Positions 43,246 through 51,738 of a stretch of 64,000 bases of DNA are shown here, piece after piece. Origin of the DNA: Citrifermentans bremense R1 (GTDB lineage Bacteria > Desulfobacterota > Desulfuromonadia > Geobacterales > Geobacteraceae); the NCBI RefSeq assembly GCF_000426865.1, contig NZ_AUGE01000017.1:1-64000 (forward strand). Reading direction: 5' to 3'. Position numbers and translations under genes: made by a program. The notes beneath the pieces are model-generated. The model had not been told where the DNA came from. It did not search any database and saw only the letters and a program-made list of their open reading frames with translations. Every line of letters begins with the position of its first letter. The stretch's first letter is position 1.

Positions 43246-45549
43246 ATGCCAGATGCAGATCAGCTCAAAGAGCAACTCGAGCACCGAAAAAGGTTCATGG
43301 AGAAGATCAATGAGATTCACTCCTCCGGCAACCTGAACACCATACTGATACAGCTGAAGGACAGCATCGCAGATCTGTTCAAGGCGGAGCGGCTGACTAT
43401 TTATGTGATCGACCAGAAGCAGAAGATGCTCATGTCGAAGGTGAAATCGGGGGAGGAGATCCAGCAGATCACCGTCCCCATCGGCAACAACAGCCTCGCC
43501 GGTTTCTGCGCGCTCTCCGGAACGCTCCTGAACATCAGGGACGCCTACGACTCCCACGAGCTGAAGATGATCAGCTCGGGACTGAGCTTCGACGTCACCT
43601 GGGACAAGAAGAGCGGCTTTCGCACCAGGCAGGTGCTCTGCGTCCCGATGAAGTTCAACAACCAGATGATCGGCGTGATGCAGCTCATCAACAAAAAGGC
43701 GGGCGACGCCTTCGACGATACGGACCTAAACTACGCCACCGAACTCGCCACCTCCCTTTCCATAGCGATCCACAACATCTTCCGGCTGGCCGCCTCGGCC
43801 AAGCTGATCCGGAACAAGTCGCGCTACAACTACCTTTTGGACAAGAACCTCTTGGAGGAGGCAGACATCCAGAAGGCGACGGCGCACCCGGACATTGCCG
43901 CCATAGGCCTCGACCACGTGCTGATGCGGGACTACAACATCCCGCGCGAGGAGATGATCAAGTGCCTGAGCCTCAACTTCGGCACCGAGTTCGTCTCCTT
44001 CGATCCGGACCTGCCGCGGCTGGACGACGTGCTCAAAAAGACCAAGCCCGACCGCCTCAGGAAGGAGCGCTGGGTCCCGGTGAAGATCGATCACAGCGTG
44101 CTGCAGGTGGCGATGGAGGACCCGACCGACTTGGCCAAGCAGGACCTGATCAAGTTCGTTTTCCAGGAGTACAAGAGGATCAGCTTCGTCGGGGCCTTCA
44201 GGGAGGACATTGGGAAGTTCATCGACCACTACTACCATCTCGCTGCAGGGAGCTCCGAGGGGCCGACCGCCAGCATCTCCGACCTGTTGAGCAAGCTGGA
44301 CAACGATGAGGACCCGGCCATCGAGCAGGAGGTGCAGAAGGTCTCGGAGCAGGACAGCGTCATCGTCCAGCTGGTGAACAAGATCATCTGCGAAGCCCAC
44401 GAGAAAAACGCCTCCGACATCCACATCGAGCCGGCACCGGGGCGCGAGGACGTGACGGTGCGACTGAGGGTAGACGGCAGGTGCGCGGTGTACCAGCGCA
44501 TCCCCTACAAGTACAAGCACGCCCTGACCTCCAGGATCAAGATCATGGCGGGGCTCGACATCGCGGAGCGCAGAAAGCCGCAGGACGGCAAGATCGACTT
44601 CAAGAAGTTCGGCCCGAAAGACATCGAGCTCAGGGTGGCGACCCTCCCCAGCGCCGGGCAGCTGGAAGACGTGGTGCTCCGGGTCCTCGCCTCGGGCGAG
44701 CCGATCCCCTTCGACAACCTGGGACTCACCGAGCGCAACCGGCAGCTGTTCACCGACTGCATCAAGAAGCCGTACGGGCTGATCCTGGTGGTGGGACCTA
44801 CCGGCAGCGGCAAGACCACGACGCTGCACTCCGCGGTCTCGGTGATCAACACGCCGCAGACCAAGATCTGGACCGCCGAGGACCCGATCGAGATCACCCA
44901 GAAGGGGCTCAGGCAGGTCCAGGTGAACGCCAAGATCGGCTTCACCTTCGCCACCGCCCTGCGCGCCTTTCTGCGCGCCGACCCGGACGTCATCATGGTG
45001 GGGGAGATGCGCGACGAGGAGACCGCCTCGATAGGGGTGGAATCCTCCCTGACCGGCCACCTGGTCTTCTCGACCCTCCATACCAACTCGGCGCCGGAGA
45101 CGGTGACGAGGCTCCTCGACATGGGGCTCGACCCGTTCAGCTTCTCCGACGGGCTTCTTTGCATACTGGCGCAGCGGCTGGCCCGCAGGCTCTGCAGCGC
45201 CTGCAAGGAAAGCTACCGCCCGACGGAAGGGGAGCTGAAAGAGATCATTACCGAGTACGGCGAGGCGGAGTTCGGGGCGCTCAAGATGGATCCGGACGCC
45301 ATCACGCTTTCCAAGGCCAAAGGGTGCGCCAAGTGCAACGGCTCCGGGTACAAGGGGAGGCTCGGCCTCCACGAGATCCTCGATTGCGGGGACCAGATGA
45401 AGGCGCTGATCAAGACCAAGGCCGAGGTGGCGGAGTTGAGGAAGCAGGCGATCGCCGACGGCATGACCACGCTCAAACAGGACGGCATATTGAAATGCTT
45501 CCAGGGACTCACCGACATCCACGAGGTGCGGCGCGTCTGCATCAAATAA
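43246..45549 (+). CDS. GAF-domain GspE/PilB-type secretion ATPase
   Basis: The protein has 767 residues. A GAF domain (about 15-185) precedes an MshEN/T2SSE-N domain (about 215-330). The type II/IV secretion ATPase follows, with Walker A GPTGSGKTTT near 520, Asp box TAEDPIE, Walker B PDVIMVGEMRDEET, His box STLHTNSAPE and the zinc tetracysteine CSACK...CAKC. A GAF domain in front is unusual and would let a small ligand or cyclic nucleotide gate the motor. No pilin, GspD, GspF or other partners are near. AGAGGAACC precedes the ATG. Confidence 0.93.
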   Translation: MPDADQLKEQLEHRKRFMEKINEIHSSGNLNTILIQLKDSIADLFKAERLTIYVIDQKQKMLMSKVKSGEEIQQITVPIGNNSLAGFCALSGTLLNIRDAYDSHELKMISSGLSFDVTWDKKSGFRTRQVLCVPMKFNNQMIGVMQLINKKAGDAFDDTDLNYATELATSLSIAIHNIFRLAASAKLIRNKSRYNYLLDKNLLEEADIQKATAHPDIAAIGLDHVLMRDYNIPREEMIKCLSLNFGTEFVSFDPDLPRLDDVLKKTKPDRLRKERWVPVKIDHSVLQVAMEDPTDLAKQDLIKFVFQEYKRISFVGAFREDIGKFIDHYYHLAAGSSEGPTASISDLLSKLDNDEDPAIEQEVQKVSEQDSVIVQLVNKIICEAHEKNASDIHIEPAPGREDVTVRLRVDGRCAVYQRIPYKYKHALTSRIKIMAGLDIAERRKPQDGKIDFKKFGPKDIELRVATLPSAGQLEDVVLRVLASGEPIPFDNLGLTERNRQLFTDCIKKPYGLILVVGPTGSGKTTTLHSAVSVINTPQTKIWTAEDPIEITQKGLRQVQVNAKIGFTFATALRAFLRADPDVIMVGEMRDEETASIGVESSLTGHLVFSTLHTNSAPETVTRLLDMGLDPFSFSDGLLCILAQRLARRLCSACKESYRPTEGELKEIITEYGEAEFGALKMDPDAITLSKAKGCAKCNGSGYKGRLGLHEILDCGDQMKALIKTKAEVAELRKQAIADGMTTLKQDGILKCFQGLTDIHEVRRVCIK

Positions 45550-45641
45550 GTCAGATACTGAGCCTGAGCCTGCTTGTCTTTTTTAAGTCGATGCGGTATA
45601 AGGGCGTGTCCGTCAACGAAATCCCAGCCGGCACACCACCT

Positions 45642-45971
45642 ATGATCAAAAACCACCTCACCCAAAAAAGCCTGTTGCTGCTGGTGGCCTGCGTCACCGT
45701 GATCAGCATCGCGTTCACGGGTATGCGCGTGCCCGACCTTTCGCGCCCGCACCGCGCGAAGCCGACCAACCGGGCCTTCATCGAGAAACAGTTCAAGAAC
45801 TGCCAGGAGGAAGTGAAGAAGTCCTTCGACCTCTTAGCCCTCCCGGTGAAGCACTCCGTGCCGCGTGCCGATGTCCGGTACGGCGTTCATTTCCTGGCCG
45901 CTTTCGACTGCACCGGCATCAACCCCCTTTTCCCCAACCTCTCCCGGGCTCCCCCCACCCACTGCTCCTGA
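45642..45971 (+). CDS. Small exported or membrane-anchored protein of unknown function
   Basis: This 109-residue frame starts MIKNHLTQKS and continues with a hydrophobic segment (LLLLVACVTVISIAFTGM), then a basic polar domain with NRAFIEKQFKNCQEEVKKSF and two Cys residues. Starts at 45591 and 45642 are possible; neither has a strong ribosome site. It shares no recognised family. It lies 92 bases after the GspE-like gene. The gap after it (45972-46297) holds one GC-rich hairpin near 46062-46089 and the Pal-like leader only. Confidence 0.5.
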   Translation: MIKNHLTQKSLLLLVACVTVISIAFTGMRVPDLSRPHRAKPTNRAFIEKQFKNCQEEVKKSFDLLALPVKHSVPRADVRYGVHFLAAFDCTGINPLFPNLSRAPPTHCS

Positions 45972-46297
45972 TTCACCGCTATTTAAGTATTAGTTACACA
46001 GCCTCTGACGAGGGAGCAGTGCGCGCTGACGTGCGTCATTGCGCCAACAAAGGGAAATCCCCCCTGCCCCCCTTCGCAAAGGGGGGAACGCGATAGCCAC
46101 GCACATGCTTTGAGGAAACTATGGGCTGTCTCCTCGGCATTCCCTGATGAAACCTCGCGATTCATCGAAGAATTCCGGGGACATGGGCTATTTGCCCCTC
46201 GAGCGCTGCAGAAGGGCCAACAAATATCCGCATCAGGGGTGCTTTCCGCGGAAAGCGGAAGATATACCAATCAATATCCAATCCAAGGAGAAAACGA

Positions 46298-46915
46298 ATG
46301 AAAACCAATAAGACCCATATGAAGCTGCTCGTTCCCGTCCTTTGCGCCGGCATGTTCATCTACGGCGGCTGTGCCAAACAGCAAACCGTGAAGGCAGACC
46401 AGCCTGTCGCACCGTCGGCGACCACCGCCGCTACCGCCGCTGCCGCCCAGCCGGCAGCGAAAGCCGCAGCCGCGCAACCCGCCGCCACGCCGCTTCCCGC
46501 CACGAACATCACCAGCGACTCCATCCCGCCGCAGAGCCAGCAAACGACTGCCGGCAAGGCCCAGGCCGGCGCTTCCCAGGCGGCCGCGCTCGAGACCATC
46601 TACTTCGATTTCGACTCCTCCCTCTTGAGCGACACGGCCCGCGCCACCTTGGCGGCGAACCTGGAGAAACTGAAGGCGAAACCGGGGGCCGCGCTGCGGA
46701 TCGAGGGATACACCGACGAACGCGGCTCCGACGACTACAACCTCGCCCTGAGCGAGCGCCGCGCCCAGAGCGCGAAGAAGTACCTGCAAGCGTTGGGCTT
46801 CCCCGCCAGCAAGCTCTCGGTTCTGGGTTACGGCGAGGAGAAACCTGCGGTCAAAGGTGAAGGCGAGGAGACCTGGGCCAAGAACCGGCGCGACGAGTTT
46901 GTCATCGTCCGATAG
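46298..46915 (+). CDS. Pal-like OmpA-family lipoprotein
   Basis: This 205-residue lipoprotein has a lipobox ending YGGC (Cys25), an Ala/Pro/Gln-rich linker (about 30-95) and an OmpA/Pal domain. The domain shows IYFDFDSSLL, EGYTDERGSDDYNLALSERR and GYGEEKP, which is the Pal signature. It should tether the outer membrane to peptidoglycan. No tolB, tolA or ybgF is adjacent, so it may be a second Pal. AAGGAG precedes the ATG. Confidence 0.93.
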   Translation: MKTNKTHMKLLVPVLCAGMFIYGGCAKQQTVKADQPVAPSATTAATAAAAQPAAKAAAAQPAATPLPATNITSDSIPPQSQQTTAGKAQAGASQAAALETIYFDFDSSLLSDTARATLAANLEKLKAKPGAALRIEGYTDERGSDDYNLALSERRAQSAKKYLQALGFPASKLSVLGYGEEKPAVKGEGEETWAKNRRDEFVIVR

Positions 46916-47030
46916 CAGCGGCAAAGCGGGGGGGCCGCAAAGCAAAGATGGCAGGGTCCCCCACCCCTAAGGGAGGGGGGATTTTCTCTCTTGCCGGTAT
47001 GTAAGTCAGCGGTAGCAGTTGCGGCAGGGG

Positions 47031-47104
47031 TTCCCAAGCTGAAAAAGGGACTGGCTCCGCCAGGTGCCTGTCCCCCATACAGCTTGGGAGCCAGGATCCC
47101 TGCC
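47031..47104. repeat. Nested inverted repeat upstream of the TPR gene
   Basis: The outer arms GGCAGGG..CCCAAGCTG and CAGCTTGGG..CCCTGCC enclose an inner GGGACTGGCT..AGGTGCCTGTCCC segment. The outer arm motif is the same as in the FecR N-terminal repeats. It lies 42 bases before the TPR gene. The rest of 46916-47145 shows nothing else. Confidence 0.75.
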
Positions 47105-47145
47105 CCAGCACACTTTGCTGCGCGGCTGAAAAAGAAAGAGGTCAC

Positions 47146-49023
47146 ATGAATTATCAAAAAAACAACAGGATCTACCGGCCCGCGCTGCTGCTCCTGGGCC
47201 TTTTATCCTGCGGCTTTACCTGGGGTACTCCAGCCAAGGACCCCTGCGTCGAGGCAGGGGAGGCGGTCCAGGAGATCACTCGGCTGAGCTCGGCCGACGA
47301 AAGGCTTGAGGCTGAGAAGAAGGTCGAAAAACTCTGCGCCGGCGGCGGTGCCGCACATTACCTGAAAGGGCTCGCCCTTGAGGCGGCTCAACGAAAGGAA
47401 GAGGCGGTTGAAGAGTACCGAACCGCCGTGAAACAAGAGCCCAAGCTTGCCGAGGCGCACGGCAGGCTTGGACTGTTGCTTTTTGAAAAGGGAGCGCGTG
47501 AAGAGGCATCGGTGGAACTGTTCGAGGCATCGAAGTCGAAAGCGGATCCAGCCTACGCGAGGGCCTTGGGAGACATCTTCCAGGCAGCGCAGCTGTACGC
47601 CCTGGCCCTTTCGCAGTATCAACAGGCGCTGCCGCAATCTGGCAACGACGCGAAGCTGCGTGTCGGCATGGCGCGCGGCTATCTCGGGCTCGGCGATCGT
47701 GCCAAGGCACGGGACCTGCTCGTCGAGGCGCTAAGGCTCGATCCGGCGAGCCTTTCGGCGCGCCTGGAACTGGCCGAGATTTACCAGGGGGACAAGCGGT
47801 ACCAGGAAGCGCTGGAGCAGCTGCGCCAGGCAGGCACGGCCCATCCCGGGGACCGCGACATCCACTTCCGCCTGGCCCGCCTTTTGGACCTGATGGGAGA
47901 GGCGAAGCTCGCCGACGCGCAATACCGGCAGGCCGGAATGGAGCGGGCGTCAAGCCCCGAAGACCACATGAAAAAAGCAGCGCTGTACCAGCAAGGTACC
48001 GCGTTCCTGAAGGCGGCGCGTGAGTACCAGGCCCTGCTTTTGAAGCAGCCGGACGCGCCGGGGGTCCGCGAGAAGCTGGGGGATGCACTGCTTGCCGCGG
48101 GGCATGACGGCGAGGCCATAGCCGCCTACGGGGAAGCGTTGCGGCGCAAGGAAGGATCGAGCGCCGTCCTCTACAACCTGGGAACCCTCTATGAGCGCAA
48201 GGGAGATCTCGACCAGGCGATGCGCAACTTTTCCGAGGCGATACGGCTCGACCCCGAAAACGGCGACGCGCGCAGAAGGCTTGCCGATATCCACTCGGTA
48301 CGCGGCGATTCGGACGCCGCCATCGCGCAGTACCGGGAACTCGTCTCGCGCCACGGGGACAACCCCCTGAGCTACTACAAGCTGGCCCGCCTCTACGAGC
48401 AGGACCGTAAATACAGCGAGGCTATCGCTGCATATGCCAAGGCCATCGAGCTCGACAAGGACAGCGAGGTCGCCCACCAGGGGATCGCGCGGCTCTACCT
48501 GAAGCGGAAACAGCCTGAGGAGGCGGAAAAGCACCTCGTCGAAGTGCTGAGGCTCGACCCGAAACACGCCGAGGCAAGGGAGCTCCTCATCTCGCTGTAC
48601 GTCAAGGCGCGGCGCTACGACGACACAGTGAAACTTCTGAAAACCTCGGCCGAGTTGAACCCCGAAAGCGCCAACGATCAATACCGGCTGGGTGTCATTT
48701 ACGCCTTCCGTGGGATCAACGACGGTGCGCGGGAGCAGTATCAGAAGGCGCTCGCGCTGAAACCGGACCATGCCCGGGCGCTGAACGCGCTGGGGAAGCT
48801 CTATCTCAGGATAGGCGAGAAAGAAAAGGCGCGGGAGGCGTTGGCGGCGGCACGCAAAGCCGACCCGGACCTATTGGAGCCGGTTGAGCTGCTCAGCAAG
48901 CTGGACCTCAAGAAGCAGCAGAAGAAGCAGGAGTACAGGAAACATCACGCCAAGAAAACGAAGGGGAAGAAGGTCTCGAAGGAGCACAAAGGGAAGTCGA
49001 AAAAGAAAAAGGGCCGGAGATAG
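47146..49023 (+). CDS. Large TPR-repeat protein with Lys-rich tail
   Basis: The protein has 625 residues. A hydrophobic N-terminus (about 12-26, LLLLGLLSCGFTWG) may be a signal or lipobox-like sequence. About fourteen TPR units follow to residue 590, with typical pairs such as GEALRRKEGSSAVLYNLGTLY and the AxxxxxxAxxLDP pattern. The last 35 residues are almost all Lys, Arg, Gly and His. TPR arrays bind partner proteins, and the basic tail could contact acidic polymers. Its stop overlaps the ribosome site of the CLC gene, so the two are co-transcribed. Confidence 0.9.
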   Translation: MNYQKNNRIYRPALLLLGLLSCGFTWGTPAKDPCVEAGEAVQEITRLSSADERLEAEKKVEKLCAGGGAAHYLKGLALEAAQRKEEAVEEYRTAVKQEPKLAEAHGRLGLLLFEKGAREEASVELFEASKSKADPAYARALGDIFQAAQLYALALSQYQQALPQSGNDAKLRVGMARGYLGLGDRAKARDLLVEALRLDPASLSARLELAEIYQGDKRYQEALEQLRQAGTAHPGDRDIHFRLARLLDLMGEAKLADAQYRQAGMERASSPEDHMKKAALYQQGTAFLKAAREYQALLLKQPDAPGVREKLGDALLAAGHDGEAIAAYGEALRRKEGSSAVLYNLGTLYERKGDLDQAMRNFSEAIRLDPENGDARRRLADIHSVRGDSDAAIAQYRELVSRHGDNPLSYYKLARLYEQDRKYSEAIAAYAKAIELDKDSEVAHQGIARLYLKRKQPEEAEKHLVEVLRLDPKHAEARELLISLYVKARRYDDTVKLLKTSAELNPESANDQYRLGVIYAFRGINDGAREQYQKALALKPDHARALNALGKLYLRIGEKEKAREALAAARKADPDLLEPVELLSKLDLKKQQKKQEYRKHHAKKTKGKKVSKEHKGKSKKKKGRR

Positions 49024-49024
49024 A

Positions 49025-50392
49025 ATGCGCAAAAACCTTATGGTGCAACTGACCCTCTTAGCCAGTGTCCTCAAATGGGCCTCCTTCGCCTCGGCGGTGG
49101 GGGTTCTGGTGGGATGCGGCACCGCGGCCTTCCTCCGCTCCCTGGCCTGGACCTCCGACCAATACGCCCGTTTCCCTGACTACTACCTGCTCCTTCCCGT
49201 CACGCTGGTCGCCAGCACGCTCCTGGTCCGCTGGCTCGCGCCCGAAGCCGCCGGCCACGGAACGGAAAAGGTGATCGAGGCGGTGCATCAGCGGATGGGG
49301 AGAATCCCGCTCATGGTGGTGCCGGTGAAGCTCGCGGCCACGGTGATCACCCTGGCTGGGGGAGGCTCCGCCGGCAAGGAGGGTCCCTGCGCACAGATAG
49401 GCGCCGGCCTTGCCTCGGGCTTCGCCTCGCTGCTCAGGCTCAACGACGTCGACCGGCGCAAGATCGTGATCTGCGGCATCAGCGCCGGATTTGCCACCGT
49501 CTTCGGGACCCCGATAGCGGGGGCGCTTTTCGGCGTCGAGGTACTGGTGCTGGGGCAGCTCTTTTACGACGTGCTGTTCCCCTCCTTCGTGGCGGGGATC
49601 GTCGGCTTCCATGTCGCCACGCTTTTGGGGGTCAGCTACCCGCATCTGGCAGTGACCATCTTCCCTAAGGTCACCGGCTGGAATTTCGCGGAGATGATCA
49701 TGCTGGGGGTCTGGTGCGGCCTCATCGCGCTCATTTTCATCGAGATCATGCAGTGGGGGCACCGCCTGTTCGCTCGCCTTTCCTGGCACCCGGTGGCGAA
49801 GGCGCTATTCGGGGGGAGCTTGCTGGTACTGGTGGGAAGGTTCGTATCGCTGCGCTACCTGGGGCTTGGCGTGGACTCCGTAGAGGCCGGGTTAAACGGC
49901 GCGGTGCTCCCGATGGGCTCCACCTTCATGAAGATGTTGACCACCTCGATAACGCTTGGCTGCGGCGGGAGCGGCGGCGTGGTCACCCCTATCTTCTTCA
50001 TAGGGACCGCCGCGGGGAACCTCTTCGCGGTGCTGCTGCACGAGCCGCTGGTGGCGACATTTTCGGCCATTGGGATGGCCGCGCTCCTTGCCGGAGCGGC
50101 AAACACGCCGATCGCCGCCTCGGTGATGGCCATGGAACTCTTCGGGGCCGCCATCGCCCCGCACGCCGCCATCGCCTGCATGGTAAGCTTCCTCATCGTC
50201 GGATACCGCAGCATCTATCCCAGCCAGATCCTGGGAATCGAGAAGAGCGGCTCGCTGAAGGTGGAAACAGGCAAGCCGATGTCCCAGTTCAACCCCGAGA
50301 TGCTTGAGAGTGCGGCGATCTCGTTGCCGGGCTTCGTTCTCAAGGGAGTGAAGGTGATCCGCCGCCGCAGCTTCGAGAAAAAAAGAAAGTAA
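49025..50392 (+). CDS. CLC-family chloride channel / H+-Cl- antiporter
   Basis: This 455-residue membrane protein has the CLC hallmark GKEGP at 117-121 (Glu119 is the external gating Glu), GSGGVVTPIFFIG in the second half and a helix-rich layout with 18 predicted segments. The first selectivity motif (GSGIP in EcClC) is not obvious: the aligned site reads GHGTE. There is no CBS domain. Start ATG 49025 has GGAG within the previous gene's end. Anion exchange would relieve acid or charge stress. Confidence 0.92.
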   Translation: MRKNLMVQLTLLASVLKWASFASAVGVLVGCGTAAFLRSLAWTSDQYARFPDYYLLLPVTLVASTLLVRWLAPEAAGHGTEKVIEAVHQRMGRIPLMVVPVKLAATVITLAGGGSAGKEGPCAQIGAGLASGFASLLRLNDVDRRKIVICGISAGFATVFGTPIAGALFGVEVLVLGQLFYDVLFPSFVAGIVGFHVATLLGVSYPHLAVTIFPKVTGWNFAEMIMLGVWCGLIALIFIEIMQWGHRLFARLSWHPVAKALFGGSLLVLVGRFVSLRYLGLGVDSVEAGLNGAVLPMGSTFMKMLTTSITLGCGGSGGVVTPIFFIGTAAGNLFAVLLHEPLVATFSAIGMAALLAGAANTPIAASVMAMELFGAAIAPHAAIACMVSFLIVGYRSIYPSQILGIEKSGSLKVETGKPMSQFNPEMLESAAISLPGFVLKGVKVIRRRSFEKKRK

Positions 50393-50427
50393 AGCCCCCG
50401 ACTCCTACCCGCCCCCCGCAATCTGTG

Positions 50428-50472
50428 ACCGCCAGCTTCCCCCTGATCCTCATGGGAGGCTGGCGGTTTCTT
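50428..50472 (+). terminator. Terminator after the CLC gene
   Basis: ACCGCCAGC and GCTGGCGGT form a 9-bp stem extended by TCCC/GGGA, followed by TTTCTTCC. It is 36 bases after the CLC stop. The rest of 50473-50683 shows nothing further. Confidence 0.8.
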
Positions 50473-50683
50473 CCTCATTGTTTCCGCCTATCCCTGTTTT
50501 TGCCTGTTTCCCCCTCCGGCTTCGGCATTTGGACAAATGAATAACCCCGGCCGGCTGGATTAATAAATTCACATAAGGTATTCTATCTGTCGTTCCCGGG
50601 ACGGCCAAGGCTGCCGCTGTAGTGCCGTCGCGCGGCAAAGCGGCACCCTGTCGGGATCCCAAGAGACGGAAACGGAGGTAGCG

Positions 50684-51688
50684 ATGACTGATTCGAAGAC
50701 GAGAAACGTGGTGATTACCGGGGCGTCGGCGGGGCTCGGGCGCGCCATCGCCCATGCCTTCGCCAGCGAGGGCGCCTGCATCGGGCTCATCGCCAGGAAC
50801 CGGGAGCGGCTGGAGGCGGCCCGCGCCGAGGTCGAGCGGCTGGAGGGAAAAGGGATCGTACTGGTAGCGGACGTCGCCGACCCGCATCAGGTGGAGCAGG
50901 CGGCGGCGCGGATGGAGCAGGAATTCGGCCCCATCGACGTCTGGGTCAACAACGCCATGACCTCGGTCTTCTCCCCCTTCGACCAGATGACGCCCGAGGA
51001 GTTCCGGCGGGTGACCGAGGTGACCTATCTGGGAGCGGTGCATGGAACCATGTCGGCGTTGAAGCGCATGCTGCCGCGGGACCGGGGGATGGTGCTCCAG
51101 GTGGGATCCGCGCTTTCGGACCGGAGCATCCCGCTGCAGTCCGCCTACTGCGGCGCGAAGCACGGCATGCGCGGCTTCACCGACTCGATCCGCTGCGAGC
51201 TGATCCACAGCAAAAGCCGGGTGCACCTGACCATGGTGCAGCTTCCCGCCATGAACACCCCCCAGTTCGCCTGGGTCAAGTCGAGGCTCCCCAACAAGCC
51301 GCAGCCGGTCCCCCCCATCTTCCAGCCGGAGGTAGCCGCCGACGCCATCCTCTGGGCCTCGCACCAGCGCCGCCGCGAGATTTACGTCGGTATGCCGACG
51401 GTGAAGGCGATGTGGGGGAACAAGCTGGTGGCAGGCTTCGCCGACTGGTACCTCGGGAGGACCGGCTACCGCTCGCAGCAAACCGGAGAACCGGAAGACC
51501 CGAACCGCCCCTCCAACCTCTGGGAGAGCGTGCCCGGCCCCTTCGGCGCGCACGGTAGCTTCGATGATCGGGCCAAGGGAAGTTCGCCCCAGGTCTGGCT
51601 GGTGCAGAACAAATGGGCCCTCTGCACTATCGCAGCGGGGCTTGTCGCCGGGGCGGCGCTCGGCGCGAGAGCCAAGCGCAACCGCTAG
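50684..51688 (+). CDS. Short-chain dehydrogenase/reductase with membrane tail
   Basis: This 334-residue SDR has NAD(P) motif TGASAGLGRAIA, the structural NNAM (NNAG type) and the active-site pair Ser / YCGAKHG. The C-terminus is extended and ends in a hydrophobic segment (LCTIAAGLVAGAALGARA), suggesting membrane association. AACGGAGG precedes the ATG. It is followed at 50 bases by the GH15 gene, probably in one operon. Substrate unknown. Confidence 0.92.
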   Translation: MTDSKTRNVVITGASAGLGRAIAHAFASEGACIGLIARNRERLEAARAEVERLEGKGIVLVADVADPHQVEQAAARMEQEFGPIDVWVNNAMTSVFSPFDQMTPEEFRRVTEVTYLGAVHGTMSALKRMLPRDRGMVLQVGSALSDRSIPLQSAYCGAKHGMRGFTDSIRCELIHSKSRVHLTMVQLPAMNTPQFAWVKSRLPNKPQPVPPIFQPEVAADAILWASHQRRREIYVGMPTVKAMWGNKLVAGFADWYLGRTGYRSQQTGEPEDPNRPSNLWESVPGPFGAHGSFDDRAKGSSPQVWLVQNKWALCTIAAGLVAGAALGARAKRNR

Positions 51689-51738
51689 GTGGCTGGTGAC
51701 GGCGCAAATGGTGCGCCGCGGCATGGGAGGCAGAGGCC

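Noticed and set aside
43726-45522. Open minus-strand frame of 598 codons opposite the GspE-like gene
   Set aside because: Shadow of a gene with full Walker and Cys4 motifs; composition is dominated by Val, Leu, Asp, Arg and His as expected from the opposite frame.
46062-46089. G/C-run hairpin before the Pal-like gene as a terminator
   Set aside because: It has a C-run/G-run stem but no T-tract in either direction; similar GC hairpins are scattered between genes here.
46110-46301. 63-codon plus frame from a TTG running into the Pal-like gene
   Set aside because: It has only a TTG start and no ribosome site, and it contains the Pal gene's own ribosome site.
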